Source: Neobacillus cucumis
GTDB taxonomy: Bacteria; Bacillota; Bacilli; Bacillales_B; DSM-18226
Reading direction: 5' to 3'
Assembly (NCBI RefSeq): GCF_016107705.1
Contig: NZ_JAEHGC010000005.1
Coordinates: forward strand, 124,001-188,000
DNA length: 64,000 nucleotides
The position numbers and the translations under genes were made by a program. Position 1 is the first letter of the stretch. Each line of letters starts with the position of its first letter. This document shows, piece by piece, positions 33,456 to 43,740 of this stretch. A model generated the notes under the pieces. That model made no database searches. It saw only the letters and a program-made list of their open reading frames with translations, and was not told where the DNA came from.

Positions 33456-35500
33456 ATCCAGAATTAAACCAATCCGTTACTGTTTTAAAAGGAATTGGTG
33501 GGGAAACGGCTGAAACCTTGGCAGAAATGAAAATCTATACGATTCATGATTTATTGGAGTATTTTCCTTATCGTTACCAAGACTATCGACTCCGTGACTT
33601 AACGGAGGTTCAGCATGACGAGAAAATTACGGTAGAAGGGAAGGTTCATAGTGAGCCTTCTCTTGCCTATTATGGGAGAAAGAAATCAAAGATTACCATT
33701 CGGCTTTTTGTGGAACGATATCTGATTAAGGTGGTTTTTTTTAACCAACCCTATTTAAAAAATAAATTCGTAATCAATGAAACCATTACCGTCACAGGAA
33801 AATGGGATGCACACCGGCAAACGATTACGGCTAATGAAATGCAGGTCGGCCCGAATGCAAAAGGGCATGATTTTGAACCTGTATACGCTTTAAGAGAAAA
33901 AATGACGACAAAAGGTATGCGGAAGTTTATTAGCCTTGCCTATCAGCAATATGGAAATAAGATTGAAGAAAATTTACCGCTATCACTTTTAAATAAATAT
34001 CGGCTGCTCGGCCGCCGTGATGCACTACGGGCCATGCATTTTCCTAATACCTCGGATGATGTCAAGCAGGCAAGACGTCGTTTTGTTTATGAAGAATTTC
34101 TTTTGTTCCAACTTAAAATGCAGGCCTTAAGAAAATTTGAAAGAGAACAATCACCGGGAATATCTCAAAATTATTCGCAGTCAAAATTAAAAACTTTTAT
34201 TGAAGCATTACCTTTTCCGTTAACCAATGCTCAAAAACGAGTCGTGAATGAAATTTTAGCAGACTTGAAGTCAGGCTTTCGCATGAACCGTTTGTTACAA
34301 GGGGATGTCGGTTCAGGAAAAACAGTCGTTGCTGCAATTGGTTTATATGCAAGCGTAACGGCAGGCTTTCAAGGAGCATTAATGGTACCAACTGAAATAT
34401 TAGCAGAACAACATGCCGAATCACTTAATAGCTTATTAGACCCTTTTGCGATTCGCTGTGAACTGTTAACTAGTTCCGTAAAAGGAAAACGCAGACGTGA
34501 AGTTCTACAGGACTTAGCTGAAGGAAAGGTGGATATTTTGATTGGTACCCATGCACTCATTCAGGAGGAGGTAACATTTAAAAATCTTGGTTTTGTGATT
34601 ACGGATGAGCAGCATCGTTTTGGAGTCGAACAGCGAAGGATATTAAGGGAAAAAGGTGAAAATCCCGACGTATTGTTTATGACTGCAACTCCGATTCCCC
34701 GTACATTGGCTATAACTGTATTTGGTGAGATGGATGTATCGATCATTGATGAAATGCCAGCAGGCAGGAAAAGGATTGAAACGTATTGGGCAAAACCTGA
34801 AATGCTAGATCGAGTCCTCGGATTTGTGGAAAAAGAACTGGGCAAAGGCCATCAAGCCTATGTCATTTGTCCGTTAATCGAAGAATCAGACAAGCTTGAT
34901 GTTCAAAATGCTATCGATGTTCATACAACCCTTACCCATTACTTTCAAAACCGTTATAAAGTTGGCCTTATGCATGGCCGTTTAAGCTCGGATGAAAAGG
35001 ATACCGTTATGAAGGCTTTCAGTGTAAATGACGTTCAGATACTTGTTTCTACAACCGTTGTTGAAGTGGGCGTAAATGTTCCAAATGCAACAATGATGGT
35101 GATTTACGATGCTGAAAGGTTTGGTCTGTCACAGCTGCATCAGCTCAGAGGGCGGGTCGGAAGAGGTAGTGATCAATCCTATTGTATCTTGCTGGCGGCC
35201 CCAAAATCCGAAGTCGGTCAGGAAAGAATGAAAATTATGACTGAAACAAATGATGGCTTTGTTCTTAGCGAAAAAGATTTAGAGCTGCGTGGACCAGGGG
35301 ATTTCTTTGGGAAAAAACAAAGCGGGATTCCAGAATTTAAAGTAGCAGATATGGTCCATGACTATCGGGCACTAGAAACTGCCAGAAATGATGCAGCATT
35401 GATGATTCAGTCAAAAGCGTTTTGGTCTTCCACAGAATATATATTTTTACGGAATGAGCTTGAGTGGTCAGGTGTTCTAGAAGGAGAAAAACTAGACTAA
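33452..35500 (+). CDS. recG: ATP-dependent DNA helicase RecG
   Basis: Remodels stalled forks and Holliday junctions. GTG start overlapping sdaAA; no strong ribosome site, so coupling is likely. Length 682 residues. N-terminal wedge/OB domain (about 60-150), Walker A GDVGSGKTVVA (about 287), DEQHRFGVEQR box (about 387), motif V/VI region with GRVGRGSDQSYC (about 566), and the C-terminal ELRGPGDFFGKKQSG. Confidence 0.98.
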   Translation: MNPELNQSVTVLKGIGGETAETLAEMKIYTIHDLLEYFPYRYQDYRLRDLTEVQHDEKITVEGKVHSEPSLAYYGRKKSKITIRLFVERYLIKVVFFNQPYLKNKFVINETITVTGKWDAHRQTITANEMQVGPNAKGHDFEPVYALREKMTTKGMRKFISLAYQQYGNKIEENLPLSLLNKYRLLGRRDALRAMHFPNTSDDVKQARRRFVYEEFLLFQLKMQALRKFEREQSPGISQNYSQSKLKTFIEALPFPLTNAQKRVVNEILADLKSGFRMNRLLQGDVGSGKTVVAAIGLYASVTAGFQGALMVPTEILAEQHAESLNSLLDPFAIRCELLTSSVKGKRRREVLQDLAEGKVDILIGTHALIQEEVTFKNLGFVITDEQHRFGVEQRRILREKGENPDVLFMTATPIPRTLAITVFGEMDVSIIDEMPAGRKRIETYWAKPEMLDRVLGFVEKELGKGHQAYVICPLIEESDKLDVQNAIDVHTTLTHYFQNRYKVGLMHGRLSSDEKDTVMKAFSVNDVQILVSTTVVEVGVNVPNATMMVIYDAERFGLSQLHQLRGRVGRGSDQSYCILLAAPKSEVGQERMKIMTETNDGFVLSEKDLELRGPGDFFGKKQSGIPEFKVADMVHDYRALETARNDAALMIQSKAFWSSTEYIFLRNELEWSGVLEGEKLD

Positions 35501-35531
35501 TTCTAACGAATTTAATGAATAATAACTAGGA

Positions 35532-35576
35532 AGCAGATGGCAAGTGTGAAAGTATTTCTTGCAATCTGCTTTTTCT
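35532..35576 (+). terminator. terminator after recG, overlapping the fapR promoter
   Basis: Stem GCAGATGGCAAG / CTTGCAATCTGC (one bulge) followed by TTTTTCT. Its right arm contains the TTGCAA -35 element of the fapR promoter. Confidence 0.8.
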
Positions 35577-35587
35577 ACTTTTATACT
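35559..35587 (+). promoter_or_regulatory. SigA promoter of fapR-plsX-fabD-fabG
   Basis: TTGCAA (35559-35564), exactly 17 bases, TATACT (35582-35587). Start of transcription would fall near 35594, inside the FapR box. Confidence 0.75.
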
Positions 35588-35591
35588 ACTA

Positions 35592-35608
35592 TTAGTACCT
35601 AGTCATAA
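35592..35608 (+). promoter_or_regulatory. FapR operator
   Basis: The 17-base sequence TTAGTACCTAGTCATAA matches the known B. subtilis FapR box almost base for base. Lying just downstream of the -10, it would block initiation when FapR is free of malonyl-CoA. It gives autoregulation of fapR and control of the three lipid genes behind it. Confidence 0.88.
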
Positions 35609-35629
35609 GAGCTCGGACGGTGTAAAATC

Positions 35630-36196
35630 ATGAGAAGAAATAAAAAAGAACGGCAGCAATTGCTAACCTCTACCATAAAAGAAAATCCATTTACGACGGA
35701 TGAAGAGCTTGCGGAAAAATTTCAAGTCAGTGTTCAAACCATCCGTCTCGATCGATTAGAGTTATCGATACCAGAACTTAGGGAACGAATTAAAAATGTA
35801 GCTGAAAAGCGATTTTCCAATGAGGTCCGTTCATTGCCACTTGATGAAATCATTGGTGAAATTATTGATATAGATTTAGATCAAAGTGCGATATCCATTT
35901 TGGATGTCAAAGAAGAGCATGTTTTTAAACGGAATAAGATTGCCCGCGGCCATCATTTATTTGCACAGGCAAATTCTTTGGCCGTTGCTGTTATCAATGA
36001 TGAACTAGCCTTAACAGCGAAATCAAATATTCAATTTAAACGATCAGTAAAGCAAAATGAACGGGTAATTGCCAAGGCTAAGGTGTTGAAAATTGATGAC
36101 AATCTCGGGAGAACCTTTGTTGAGGTCAATAGTTTTGTAAATAATGAGCTTGTTTTTACCGGAGAATTTGAAATGTACCGTTCGAAAAATCATTAA
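35630..36196 (+). CDS. fapR: fatty acid/phospholipid synthesis repressor FapR
   Basis: Repressor released by malonyl-CoA or malonyl-ACP. Length 188 residues. N-terminal DeoR-like helix-turn-helix (about 20-45, [21 protein letters not shown]) and C-terminal hot-dog effector domain (about 70-188). Preceded by a textbook FapR box at its own start site. First gene of the fapR-plsX-fabD-fabG operon. Confidence 0.97.
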   Translation: MRRNKKERQQLLTSTIKENPFTTDEELAEKFQVSVQTIRLDRLELSIPELRERIKNVAEKRFSNEVRSLPLDEIIGEIIDIDLDQSAISILDVKEEHVFKRNKIARGHHLFAQANSLAVAVINDELALTAKSNIQFKRSVKQNERVIAKAKVLKIDDNLGRTFVEVNSFVNNELVFTGEFEMYRSKNH

Positions 36197-36210
36197 GGGA
36201 TGAGACAAAA

Positions 36211-37215
36211 ATGAAACTTGCAATTGATGCAATGGGCGGCGACCATGCCCCTAAAGAAATGGTCCTTGGTGCAATAAAGGCTGTTCAAGAATTTTCTGAT
36301 ATACATATTACCCTTGTTGGGGACGAAAGTAAAATTAAGGAATTTTTAACAGGGCATGAGAGAATTTCAATCCTTCATACAACTGAGGTAATCCTTGGAA
36401 CGGATGAACCGGTACGGGCAGTCCGCCGTAAGAAAGATGCCTCAATGGTTTTAGCTGCAAAGCAAGTAGCAGAAGGAAATGCCGATGCATGTATCTCTGC
36501 CGGTAATACGGGTGCATTGATGGCGGCAGGACTGTTTGTGGTGGGCAGGATTGACGGCATTGACCGCCCGGCGCTCTCCCCCACCTTACCAACCATCGGA
36601 GGAGAAGGTTTTCTACTATTAGATGTTGGAGCGAATGCGGATGCAAAGCCGGAACATTTAGTGCAATATGCCATCATGGGATCGATTTATAGTGAAAAAG
36701 TAAGAGGAATTACTAAACCACGAGTCGGACTATTAAATATTGGAACAGAAGAAAAAAAGGGCAACGAATTAACAAAGGCTGCCTTTGAAATTTTAAAAAC
36801 AGCCGATATCAATTTTATTGGCAATGTGGAAGCTCGCGACTTGCTTGAAGGTGCAGCTGATGTGGTTGTAACAGATGGATTTACAGGGAACATGGTATTA
36901 AAAACGATTGAAGGAACTGCCCTTTCCATGTTTAAAATGTTAAAGACTGCTTTAATGAGCAGCTTTACAAGTAAACTGGCAGCAGCGGTTTTAAAACCAA
37001 ATTTGTATTCATTGAAAAACAAGCTGGATTACTCTGAATATGGCGGAGCTGCACTTTTTGGTTTAAAAGCACCGGTTATTAAAGCACATGGTTCTTCAAA
37101 CGCACAGGCCGTTTTTAGTGCCATACGCCAGACAAGAGAAATGGCAGGAAATGATGTAGTTGGACTAATAAAAAGTGCTGTAGTGACAACAAATGTTTCA
37201 AAAATTGAACAGTAA
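36211..37215 (+). CDS. plsX: phosphate acyltransferase PlsX
   Basis: Makes acyl phosphate from acyl-ACP for PlsY, linking fatty-acid to phospholipid synthesis; a peripheral membrane enzyme. Length 334 residues. N-terminal [16 protein letters not shown] and the internal [27 protein letters not shown] and [14 protein letters not shown] are family signatures. Lies 14 bases after fapR. Confidence 0.98.
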   Translation: MKLAIDAMGGDHAPKEMVLGAIKAVQEFSDIHITLVGDESKIKEFLTGHERISILHTTEVILGTDEPVRAVRRKKDASMVLAAKQVAEGNADACISAGNTGALMAAGLFVVGRIDGIDRPALSPTLPTIGGEGFLLLDVGANADAKPEHLVQYAIMGSIYSEKVRGITKPRVGLLNIGTEEKKGNELTKAAFEILKTADINFIGNVEARDLLEGAADVVVTDGFTGNMVLKTIEGTALSMFKMLKTALMSSFTSKLAAAVLKPNLYSLKNKLDYSEYGGAALFGLKAPVIKAHGSSNAQAVFSAIRQTREMAGNDVVGLIKSAVVTTNVSKIEQ

Positions 37216-37229
37216 GAGGGAGTGCGAAC

Positions 37230-38177
37230 ATGGGTAAAATTGCATATGTTTTTCCAGGGCAGGGTTCCCAAACAGTTGGTATGGGGAAAGAAGCTGCAGA
37301 ACAGAATTTAGAAATGATGAATTATTTTACAAAAGCAGATGAAACACTTAAAAGTCCTTTAAGTAAAATTATCTTTGAAGGCCCCCAAGAGGAGCTGACG
37401 TTAACCGTGAATGCGCAGCCTGCCTTGTTAACAACGAGTATTGCATTGTTATCCTTGTTTGAAAAATCGGGGATTCAAGCAGACTTTCTTGCCGGCCATA
37501 GCCTTGGTGAGTACACGGCATTAGTTGCTTCCGGTGCCTTAACCTTTGAAGAAGGCGTATATGCCGTCAGAAAAAGAGGCGAGTTCATGGAAGTGGCCGT
37601 TCCGAATGGAGAAGGTACAATGGCAGCAATCTTAGGTCTTGACCGTGTAAAGCTTGCAGCTGCATGTAATGAAGTGAGTGAATCAGGCTTTCCGGTTTCA
37701 TTGGCTAATTTAAATTGTCCTGGGCAAATTGTTATTTCCGGTTCGCGAAAAGGAGTAGAGCTTGCAGGTGAAAAAGCGAAAGAAGCAGGGGCTAAGCGCG
37801 TAATTCCACTTGAAGTAAGCGGACCTTTCCATTCTTCACTGATGAAACCGGCCGCTGCTGAATTAAAGGGTGTTTTAGATGGATTGAATATGCAGGATGC
37901 GAAGATTCCTGTCATTGCCAATGTTTCTGCGGAACCAATGGAGAAGGCTGAAGAAATCAAGGAAAAGCTAATCGAACAGCTCTTTTCACCTGTATTATGG
38001 GAAGATTCAGTTCAGAAGATGATTGACCTTGGTGTAGATACCTTTATTGAAATTGGACCTGGGAAAGTTTTATCAGGATTAATTAAGAAAATTGACCGTT
38101 CCGTTAAAACTTATTCTGTATCGGACGCATCAAGCTGCAAGGATGTAATTGAAGCATTAAAGGAGGGGCAATTATGA
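37230..38177 (+). CDS. fabD: malonyl-CoA:ACP transacylase
   Basis: Transfers malonyl from CoA to ACP. Length 315 residues. FPGQGSQ near residue 7, nucleophile Ser in [12 protein letters not shown] (about 89-90), catalytic His in GPFHSSLM (about 199). AAGAGGGAG ribosome site. Overlaps fabG by four bases (ATGA). Confidence 0.98.
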   Translation: MGKIAYVFPGQGSQTVGMGKEAAEQNLEMMNYFTKADETLKSPLSKIIFEGPQEELTLTVNAQPALLTTSIALLSLFEKSGIQADFLAGHSLGEYTALVASGALTFEEGVYAVRKRGEFMEVAVPNGEGTMAAILGLDRVKLAAACNEVSESGFPVSLANLNCPGQIVISGSRKGVELAGEKAKEAGAKRVIPLEVSGPFHSSLMKPAAAELKGVLDGLNMQDAKIPVIANVSAEPMEKAEEIKEKLIEQLFSPVLWEDSVQKMIDLGVDTFIEIGPGKVLSGLIKKIDRSVKTYSVSDASSCKDVIEALKEGQL

Positions 38178-38917
38178 GTTTAGCGGGAAAAGCAGTACTT
38201 GTAACAGGGGCATCAAGAGGGATCGGTCGTGAAATTGCTCTTGAGTTAGCACGGCAGGGAGCAAATGTTGCTGTGAATTTTGCCGGTAGTGAGGCAAAAG
38301 CGAATGAAGTAGTGGATGAAATTAAAGCGCTAGGAAGAGATGCTTTTACGGTAAAGTGTGATGTTTCCAATTCTGAAGAAGTAGCAACAATGGTTAAAGA
38401 GACAGTTGACCGCTTTGGAAGACTGGATATTCTTGTTAATAATGCAGGGATTACAAAGGATAACTTATTGATGAGAATGAAAGAAGAAGAGTGGGACGAT
38501 GTCATCAGTATTAATTTAAAAGGGGTTTTCCTTTGTACGAAGGCTGTCACAAGACAAATGATGAAGCAACGCTATGGAAGAATTATTAATATTGCTTCTA
38601 TTGTTGGTGTCAGCGGTAATCCAGGACAGGCTAACTATGTTGCGGCAAAAGCGGGAGTGATTGGATTAACGAAAACAACCGCGAAAGAACTTGCTGCCCG
38701 AAATATTACAGTCAATGCGATCGCACCGGGTTTTATCACAACGGATATGACAGACAAATTAACAGAGGATATCAAAACGGAAATGCTCAAACAGATTCCA
38801 TTAGCCCGTTTTGGAGAACCTAAAGATATTGCAAAAGTAACAGCATTCCTTGCTTCTGATGACAGTTCCTACATGACAGGACAGACACTTCACATCGACG
38901 GCGGCATGGTTATGTAA
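38174..38917 (+). CDS. fabG: 3-oxoacyl-ACP reductase
   Basis: NADPH-dependent reduction step of fatty-acid elongation. Length 247 residues. Short-chain dehydrogenase motifs: TGASRGIG (about 11), NNAG (about 88), catalytic Ser in NIASIVG and YVAAK Tyr/Lys (about 154-158). C-terminus [21 protein letters not shown] ribosome site inside fabD. Last gene under FapR control here. Confidence 0.98.
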   Translation: MSLAGKAVLVTGASRGIGREIALELARQGANVAVNFAGSEAKANEVVDEIKALGRDAFTVKCDVSNSEEVATMVKETVDRFGRLDILVNNAGITKDNLLMRMKEEEWDDVISINLKGVFLCTKAVTRQMMKQRYGRIINIASIVGVSGNPGQANYVAAKAGVIGLTKTTAKELAARNITVNAIAPGFITTDMTDKLTEDIKTEMLKQIPLARFGEPKDIAKVTAFLASDDSSYMTGQTLHIDGGMVM

Positions 38918-38934
38918 TTTTTTATAATTTAACA

Positions 38935-38963
38935 TTTATTATTTTGGACAAATACTCTATAAT
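38935..38963 (+). promoter_or_regulatory. candidate promoter of acpP
   Basis: A perfect TATAAT (38958-38963) lies about 25 bases before acpP, with only a weak TTTATT at the -35 position 17 bases earlier. A separate acpP promoter would allow its high constitutive expression. Confidence 0.45.
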
Positions 38964-38986
38964 AGCTTGAGGGGAGGTGAACAAGC

Positions 38987-39220
38987 ATGGCAGAGGTATT
39001 AGAACGAGTAACAAAGATCATCGTGGACCGTTTAGGTGTAGACGAGTCTCAAGTTACGCTTGAAGCTTCTTTTAAGGACGATCTTGGCGCTGATTCCCTT
39101 GACGTAGTTGAACTAGTAATGGAATTGGAAGATGAGTTTGATATGGAAATTTCTGACGATGATGCTGAAAAAATCGGCACAGTTGGTGATGCTGTTAATT
39201 ACATAAATAGCAAAAAATAA
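38987..39220 (+). CDS. acpP: acyl carrier protein
   Basis: Carries growing fatty-acid chains on a phosphopantetheine arm. Length 77 residues, acidic. The attachment Ser is in [18 protein letters not shown] (about residue 37). Strong GGGGAGGTGA ribosome site. Two strong hairpins follow its stop. Confidence 0.98.
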   Translation: MAEVLERVTKIIVDRLGVDESQVTLEASFKDDLGADSLDVVELVMELEDEFDMEISDDDAEKIGTVGDAVNYINSKK

Positions 39221-39238
39221 TCGTTGGATTTCTAAAAG

Positions 39239-39269
39239 TTGGCTCCGTTTTCAAACGGGGCTTTTCTTC
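39239..39269 (+). terminator. terminator after acpP (first of two)
   Basis: Stem GCTCCGTTT / AAACGGGGC with one GT pair, followed by TTTTCTTC. Confidence 0.8.
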
Positions 39270-39306
39270 AACTTGGCAGTTCAAACGTACTGCCAAGTTT
39301 CTTTGC
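39270..39306 (+). terminator. second hairpin between acpP and rnc
   Basis: Perfect ten-pair stem ACTTGGCAGT / ACTGCCAAGT around an eight-base loop, followed by TTCTTTG. It is either a tandem terminator or part of the rnc leader. Confidence 0.7.
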
Positions 39307-39378
39307 GTTTTTAACAGAACTTTTTTAAACTATTACTAGTGAATGTATGTGAATACTAATTGCAAGGTGGAGACTTTC

Positions 39379-40122
39379 ATGCGCAAAAATGGCAAGGAAA
39401 AAGAAACAAGCAGTCGCGCAAAAGAAAATCAATTCAAAGATTTTCAACAGAATATTGGAATTCATTTTGATAATGAGAAATTATTAAAACAAGCTTTTAC
39501 CCATTCATCCTATGTGAATGAGCATCGCAGAAAGCCTTATGAAGATAATGAAAGGCTTGAATTTTTAGGAGATGCCGTACTTGAACTTACTGTTTCACAA
39601 TTCCTTTATAAAAAATATCCAATGATGAGTGAAGGAGAACTAACAAAACTCCGGGCCGCTATTGTCTGTGAGCCATCACTTGTTTCTTTCGCAAATGAAC
39701 TTTCCTTTGGAAAATATATTTTATTAGGAAAAGGAGAAGAAATGACAGGAGGCAGAGAGCGTCCTGCATTACTTGCAGATGTATTTGAAGCCTTCATTGG
39801 GGCGCTTTATTTAGAAAAAGGAATTGGTACAGTGATTGTATTTCTTGAAAAAGTGGTTTTTCCTAAGGTTAATGCGGGTGCTTTTTCTCATGTGATGGAT
39901 TTTAAAAGCCAGCTTCAGGAACTTATTCAACGCGATGGGACAGGCGTGATTGAATATCGAGTTCTCCAGGAAATCGGACCTGCACATAACAAAGAATTTG
40001 TTTCAAGGGTCTCATTAAATGGTGAAGAATTAGGGACTGGTACGGGTAAATCCAAAAAAGAAGCAGAACAGCATGCAGCCCAGATGGCGCTTGAAATTTT
40101 AAAAGGGAAAACAACCATGTAA
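39379..40122 (+). CDS. rnc: ribonuclease III
   Basis: Double-strand-specific endoribonuclease for rRNA and toxin/phage RNA processing. The start at 39379 ([10 protein letters not shown]) has AAGGTGGAG upstream; an in-frame ATG at 39343 lacks this and would add 12 residues. Length 247 residues. Catalytic signature [14 protein letters not shown] (about 57-70), second acidic pair in [15 protein letters not shown] (about 135). Double-stranded RNA-binding domain from about 172 (DFKSQLQE). Followed by smc as in B. subtilis. Confidence 0.97.
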   Translation: MRKNGKEKETSSRAKENQFKDFQQNIGIHFDNEKLLKQAFTHSSYVNEHRRKPYEDNERLEFLGDAVLELTVSQFLYKKYPMMSEGELTKLRAAIVCEPSLVSFANELSFGKYILLGKGEEMTGGRERPALLADVFEAFIGALYLEKGIGTVIVFLEKVVFPKVNAGAFSHVMDFKSQLQELIQRDGTGVIEYRVLQEIGPAHNKEFVSRVSLNGEELGTGTGKSKKEAEQHAAQMALEILKGKTTM

Positions 40123-40156
40123 TACATCTTAACGCGCTTTAAGGGAGGATTTTCAA

Positions 40157-43100
40157 ATGTTTTTAAGGCGGTTGGACATCATTGGATTTAAATCATTCGC
40201 TGACCGTATCGGAGTGGATTTTGTCCCTGGCGTAACGGCTGTGGTTGGGCCAAATGGCAGTGGAAAAAGTAATATTACGGATGCAATTCGCTGGGTATTG
40301 GGAGAACAATCAGCAAAATCATTAAGAGGGGCAAAAATGGAAGACATTATTTTTGCCGGGAGTGATTCGAGAAAACCACTTAATATTGCTGAAGTAACTC
40401 TAACTTTAGATAATCAGGACCAGGGGTTATCGATTGATTATAATGAAGTTAGTGTAACAAGAAGAGTATCCCGTTCTGGTGATAGTGACTATTTTATTAA
40501 TAAACAGCCGTGCAGACTTAAGGATATTGTAGATCTTTTTATGGATTCCGGATTAGGAAGGGAAGCCTTTTCCATTATCAGTCAAGGAAAGGTTGAAGAA
40601 ATCTTAAATAGTAAACCGGAAGACCGAAGAACAATTTTTGAAGAAGCTGCCGGAGTATTAAAATATAAAAATCGTAAGAAAAAAGCTGAAGGGAAGCTAT
40701 CGGAAGCACAAGAGAATTTGAATCGAGTGACAGATATTCTTTACGAGCTTGAAAGCCAGGTAGAACCGCTTAAAATTCAAGCATCGATGGCAAAAGACTT
40801 TTTAGAGAAGAAAGAAGAGCTTGAAAAAATTGAAGTAGCATTAACGGTTTATGAAATTGAAGAACTCCATCAAAAGTGGGAAAAGCTAACTCATCTGCTA
40901 GAAGAGCATCAACAAGAAGAATTAAAGCTCTCAACCCAGCTGCAAAAGAAAGAGGCTCAAATTGCTGAAACAAGGGATCATGTAACAGCCATAGATGAGT
41001 CGGTTTCTGATTTACAAAATGTTCTCCTTTATGCAAGTGAAGAACTTGAAAAATTGGAGGGCAGGAAGCAGGTTTTAAAGGAACGAAAGAAAAATGCTGC
41101 TCAGAATAAAGACCAATTAATCAAAAATATTTCTGAACTAACGGAGAAGGTGGACCTGCTTAAAAAGAATCGCGATACGCAAGCAGAGTCTGTTCGATTT
41201 TTAAGTGAGCAGGCACAATCACTAAAAGCCCGGTTAAAGGAAAAGCAGGAGAAGCTCCAATTATTCACAGAAAACATGGATGAAAAAATTGAATCATTAA
41301 AAAGTGAATATATTGAATTACTGAATGATCAGGCCGGAGCTAAAAATGAATTAAGGATGATTGTCCAGCAGCTTGAGCAGCAAGAGAAGAAGAACTTACG
41401 GCTTGACGAGGAAAATAGCAGATTTATTGAAGAACGCCAAATTGCTGCAGGGAAAAAGTTATCCATTCAAAACGGATTAGCAGAAATCCAGAAAAAGCTG
41501 GGCGATCATGTTGTAATATTCCGCGAGCAGCAAAAGAAGCTGGAGTCCGCTAAAAATAATTACCAAAAGCAAGAAAAAACCTTGTATCAAGCTTATCAAA
41601 TACTGCAACAGGCTAAATCAAGAAAAGAAATGCTTGAGGAAATGGAAGAGGACTTTTCGGGCTTTTTCCAAGGCGTTAAAGAGGTTTTAAAGGCACGTGG
41701 GAAAAAGTTATCCGGAATTGAAGGTGCAGTTGCTGAACTTGTAACGGTGCCAAAACAATATGAGACGGCCCTTGAAACAGCCCTTGGAGGTGCATTGCAA
41801 CACATCGTTGTTGATACAGAGGTAAATGCACGAATGGCCATTCAATTTTTAAAACAAAATTCGTTTGGACGCGCGACCTTTTTACCGCTTAGCGTCATAA
41901 AAGGACGGACATTGTCATCTTCCCAACTGTCTTCCATCGAAAATCATCCTTCCTTCATTGGAACTGCAGTAAGTCTAGTCCAGTTCGACCAAAAATACAC
42001 AGAAGTAATGAATAATCTTCTTGGCAATGTGGTGATCACAAAAGACTTAAAGGGTGCCAATGAATTGGCAAAAATCCTTCAATATCGCTGCCGCTTCGTA
42101 ACGATTGACGGCGATATTGTAAACCCTGGCGGTTCCATGACAGGCGGTGCCCTTAAGCAAAAGAATTCCTCGCTGTTAACACGAAAAGGTGAGCTGGAAG
42201 ATTTGAAAACAAAGCTCACGGTAATGGAGGAAAAAACCTCTGGATTAGAGAAAACGGTGAAAGCACTAAAAGAAGAGGTTCAAACAAATGAAGGTTTTCT
42301 TGAAGAAATTCGTAAAACCGGTGAGGAATTAAGGGTAAACGAGCAATCACTAAAAGGGGATTTACATGGCGCTGAGCTTGAGGAAAAGAATATAAATGAG
42401 CGTTTAAGCATCTATGACCTAGAAAAAGGCCAATTTTTCGAGGAACGAGATCGTTTAACAGAGAGAAAAAGTGAATTATCCGATGATCTTGAAACCTATC
42501 GAGAGAAGATTGCCGGCCTGGATGAGCTTATTGCAAAGCTAACCGAGCAAAAGACCAATGATTTATCTTCAAAAGAAACCTTAACAAATGAAATGAATGA
42601 ATTAAAGGTTGAATTTGCTTCTAAAAATGAGCAGTTGACGAGTGCAAAAGAACGTTTTTCGATTACAAAGGAAGATTTAGCTGAAAGCGAAGAAAAATTA
42701 GCGATTTTATCGGACGACTTGCAGCTGCTTTCGTCAGAAATGACTAGCAGCTCTTCAGGAGAGGAACGATTGGAAGAACAAGTAGTCAGGAAGCAACAGG
42801 ATAAACAAGAAACGATAGAGCTTATCTCATCAAGAAGAAAAGAACGCTTGGAACTGCAAACAGTTCTAGAGGATTTAGAGCTCGAAGCAAAGGAGCTTAA
42901 GCGTCTTCACCGTGGAATGACTGAAGTGTTAAAGGATGAAGAAGTCAAAATTAATCGTTTGGATGTAGAACTTGAAAACCGTCTGAGCCACCTCAGGGAA
43001 GAATATTTATTATCTTTTGAAGGGGCGAAAGAACAGTTCCCGTTAATGGTTCCAATTGAGGAAGCCCGCAAAAGGGTAAAGTTAATTAAATTGGCAATCG

Positions 43101-43723
43101 AAGAGCTTGGCAATGTGAATCTTGGGGCGATTGAAGAATATGAACGAGTCTCAGAGAGATATGAATTTTTAAATGAACAAAAAAACGATCTCCAAGAAGC
43201 AAAAGAAACACTTTTCCAAGTGATTGAAGAAATGGATCTGGAAATGAAAAAGCGGTTTGAACAGACGTTTGAGGGAATCCGAAATCATTTTGAACCGGTA
43301 TTTCGTGCCTTGTTTGGCGGCGGCCGTGCCGATTTAAGACTTACAGAACCAGAGGATTTATTAAATACTGGCGTAGAAATTGTTGCCCAGCCTCCGGGAA
43401 AGAAACTGCAGAATCTGGGACTTCTATCCGGAGGAGAAAGGGCGTTAACCGCCATAGCCTTGCTTTTTTCAATTTTAAAGGTTAGGCCGGTGCCGTTTTG
43501 TATTCTTGATGAGGTCGAGGCAGCCCTTGATGAGGCAAATGTTCACCGCTTTAGTCAATATTTAAAACGATACAGCTTAGAAACCCAGTTTATTGTCATT
43601 ACTCATCGAAAAGGGACGATGGAAGAGGCAGATGTTCTTTATGGAGTAACAATGCAGGAATCAGGTGTTTCAAAGCTTGTGTCGGTTCGGCTAGAGGAAA
43701 CGAAGGAGCTTGTTGAATCTTAA
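40157..43723 (+). CDS. smc: chromosome partition protein SMC
   Basis: Condensin ATPase that aligns chromosome arms with ScpA/ScpB. Length 1188 residues. Walker A GPNGSGKSN at about residue 32; first long coiled coil about 170-500; hinge about 510-680 with the GDIVNPGGSMTGGALK segment; second coiled coil about 680-1020; ABC signature LLSGGERALTA near 1092; Walker B FCILDEVEAALDEAN near 1115. Starts 34 bases after rnc with a strong AAGGGAGG site. Codon use matches neighbours. Confidence 0.98.
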   Translation: MFLRRLDIIGFKSFADRIGVDFVPGVTAVVGPNGSGKSNITDAIRWVLGEQSAKSLRGAKMEDIIFAGSDSRKPLNIAEVTLTLDNQDQGLSIDYNEVSVTRRVSRSGDSDYFINKQPCRLKDIVDLFMDSGLGREAFSIISQGKVEEILNSKPEDRRTIFEEAAGVLKYKNRKKKAEGKLSEAQENLNRVTDILYELESQVEPLKIQASMAKDFLEKKEELEKIEVALTVYEIEELHQKWEKLTHLLEEHQQEELKLSTQLQKKEAQIAETRDHVTAIDESVSDLQNVLLYASEELEKLEGRKQVLKERKKNAAQNKDQLIKNISELTEKVDLLKKNRDTQAESVRFLSEQAQSLKARLKEKQEKLQLFTENMDEKIESLKSEYIELLNDQAGAKNELRMIVQQLEQQEKKNLRLDEENSRFIEERQIAAGKKLSIQNGLAEIQKKLGDHVVIFREQQKKLESAKNNYQKQEKTLYQAYQILQQAKSRKEMLEEMEEDFSGFFQGVKEVLKARGKKLSGIEGAVAELVTVPKQYETALETALGGALQHIVVDTEVNARMAIQFLKQNSFGRATFLPLSVIKGRTLSSSQLSSIENHPSFIGTAVSLVQFDQKYTEVMNNLLGNVVITKDLKGANELAKILQYRCRFVTIDGDIVNPGGSMTGGALKQKNSSLLTRKGELEDLKTKLTVMEEKTSGLEKTVKALKEEVQTNEGFLEEIRKTGEELRVNEQSLKGDLHGAELEEKNINERLSIYDLEKGQFFEERDRLTERKSELSDDLETYREKIAGLDELIAKLTEQKTNDLSSKETLTNEMNELKVEFASKNEQLTSAKERFSITKEDLAESEEKLAILSDDLQLLSSEMTSSSSGEERLEEQVVRKQQDKQETIELISSRRKERLELQTVLEDLELEAKELKRLHRGMTEVLKDEEVKINRLDVELENRLSHLREEYLLSFEGAKEQFPLMVPIEEARKRVKLIKLAIEELGNVNLGAIEEYERVSERYEFLNEQKNDLQEAKETLFQVIEEMDLEMKKRFEQTFEGIRNHFEPVFRALFGGGRADLRLTEPEDLLNTGVEIVAQPPGKKLQNLGLLSGGERALTAIALLFSILKVRPVPFCILDEVEAALDEANVHRFSQYLKRYSLETQFIVITHRKGTMEEADVLYGVTMQESGVSKLVSVRLEETKELVES

Positions 43724-43740
43724 GATAGGGAAGTGAAATC

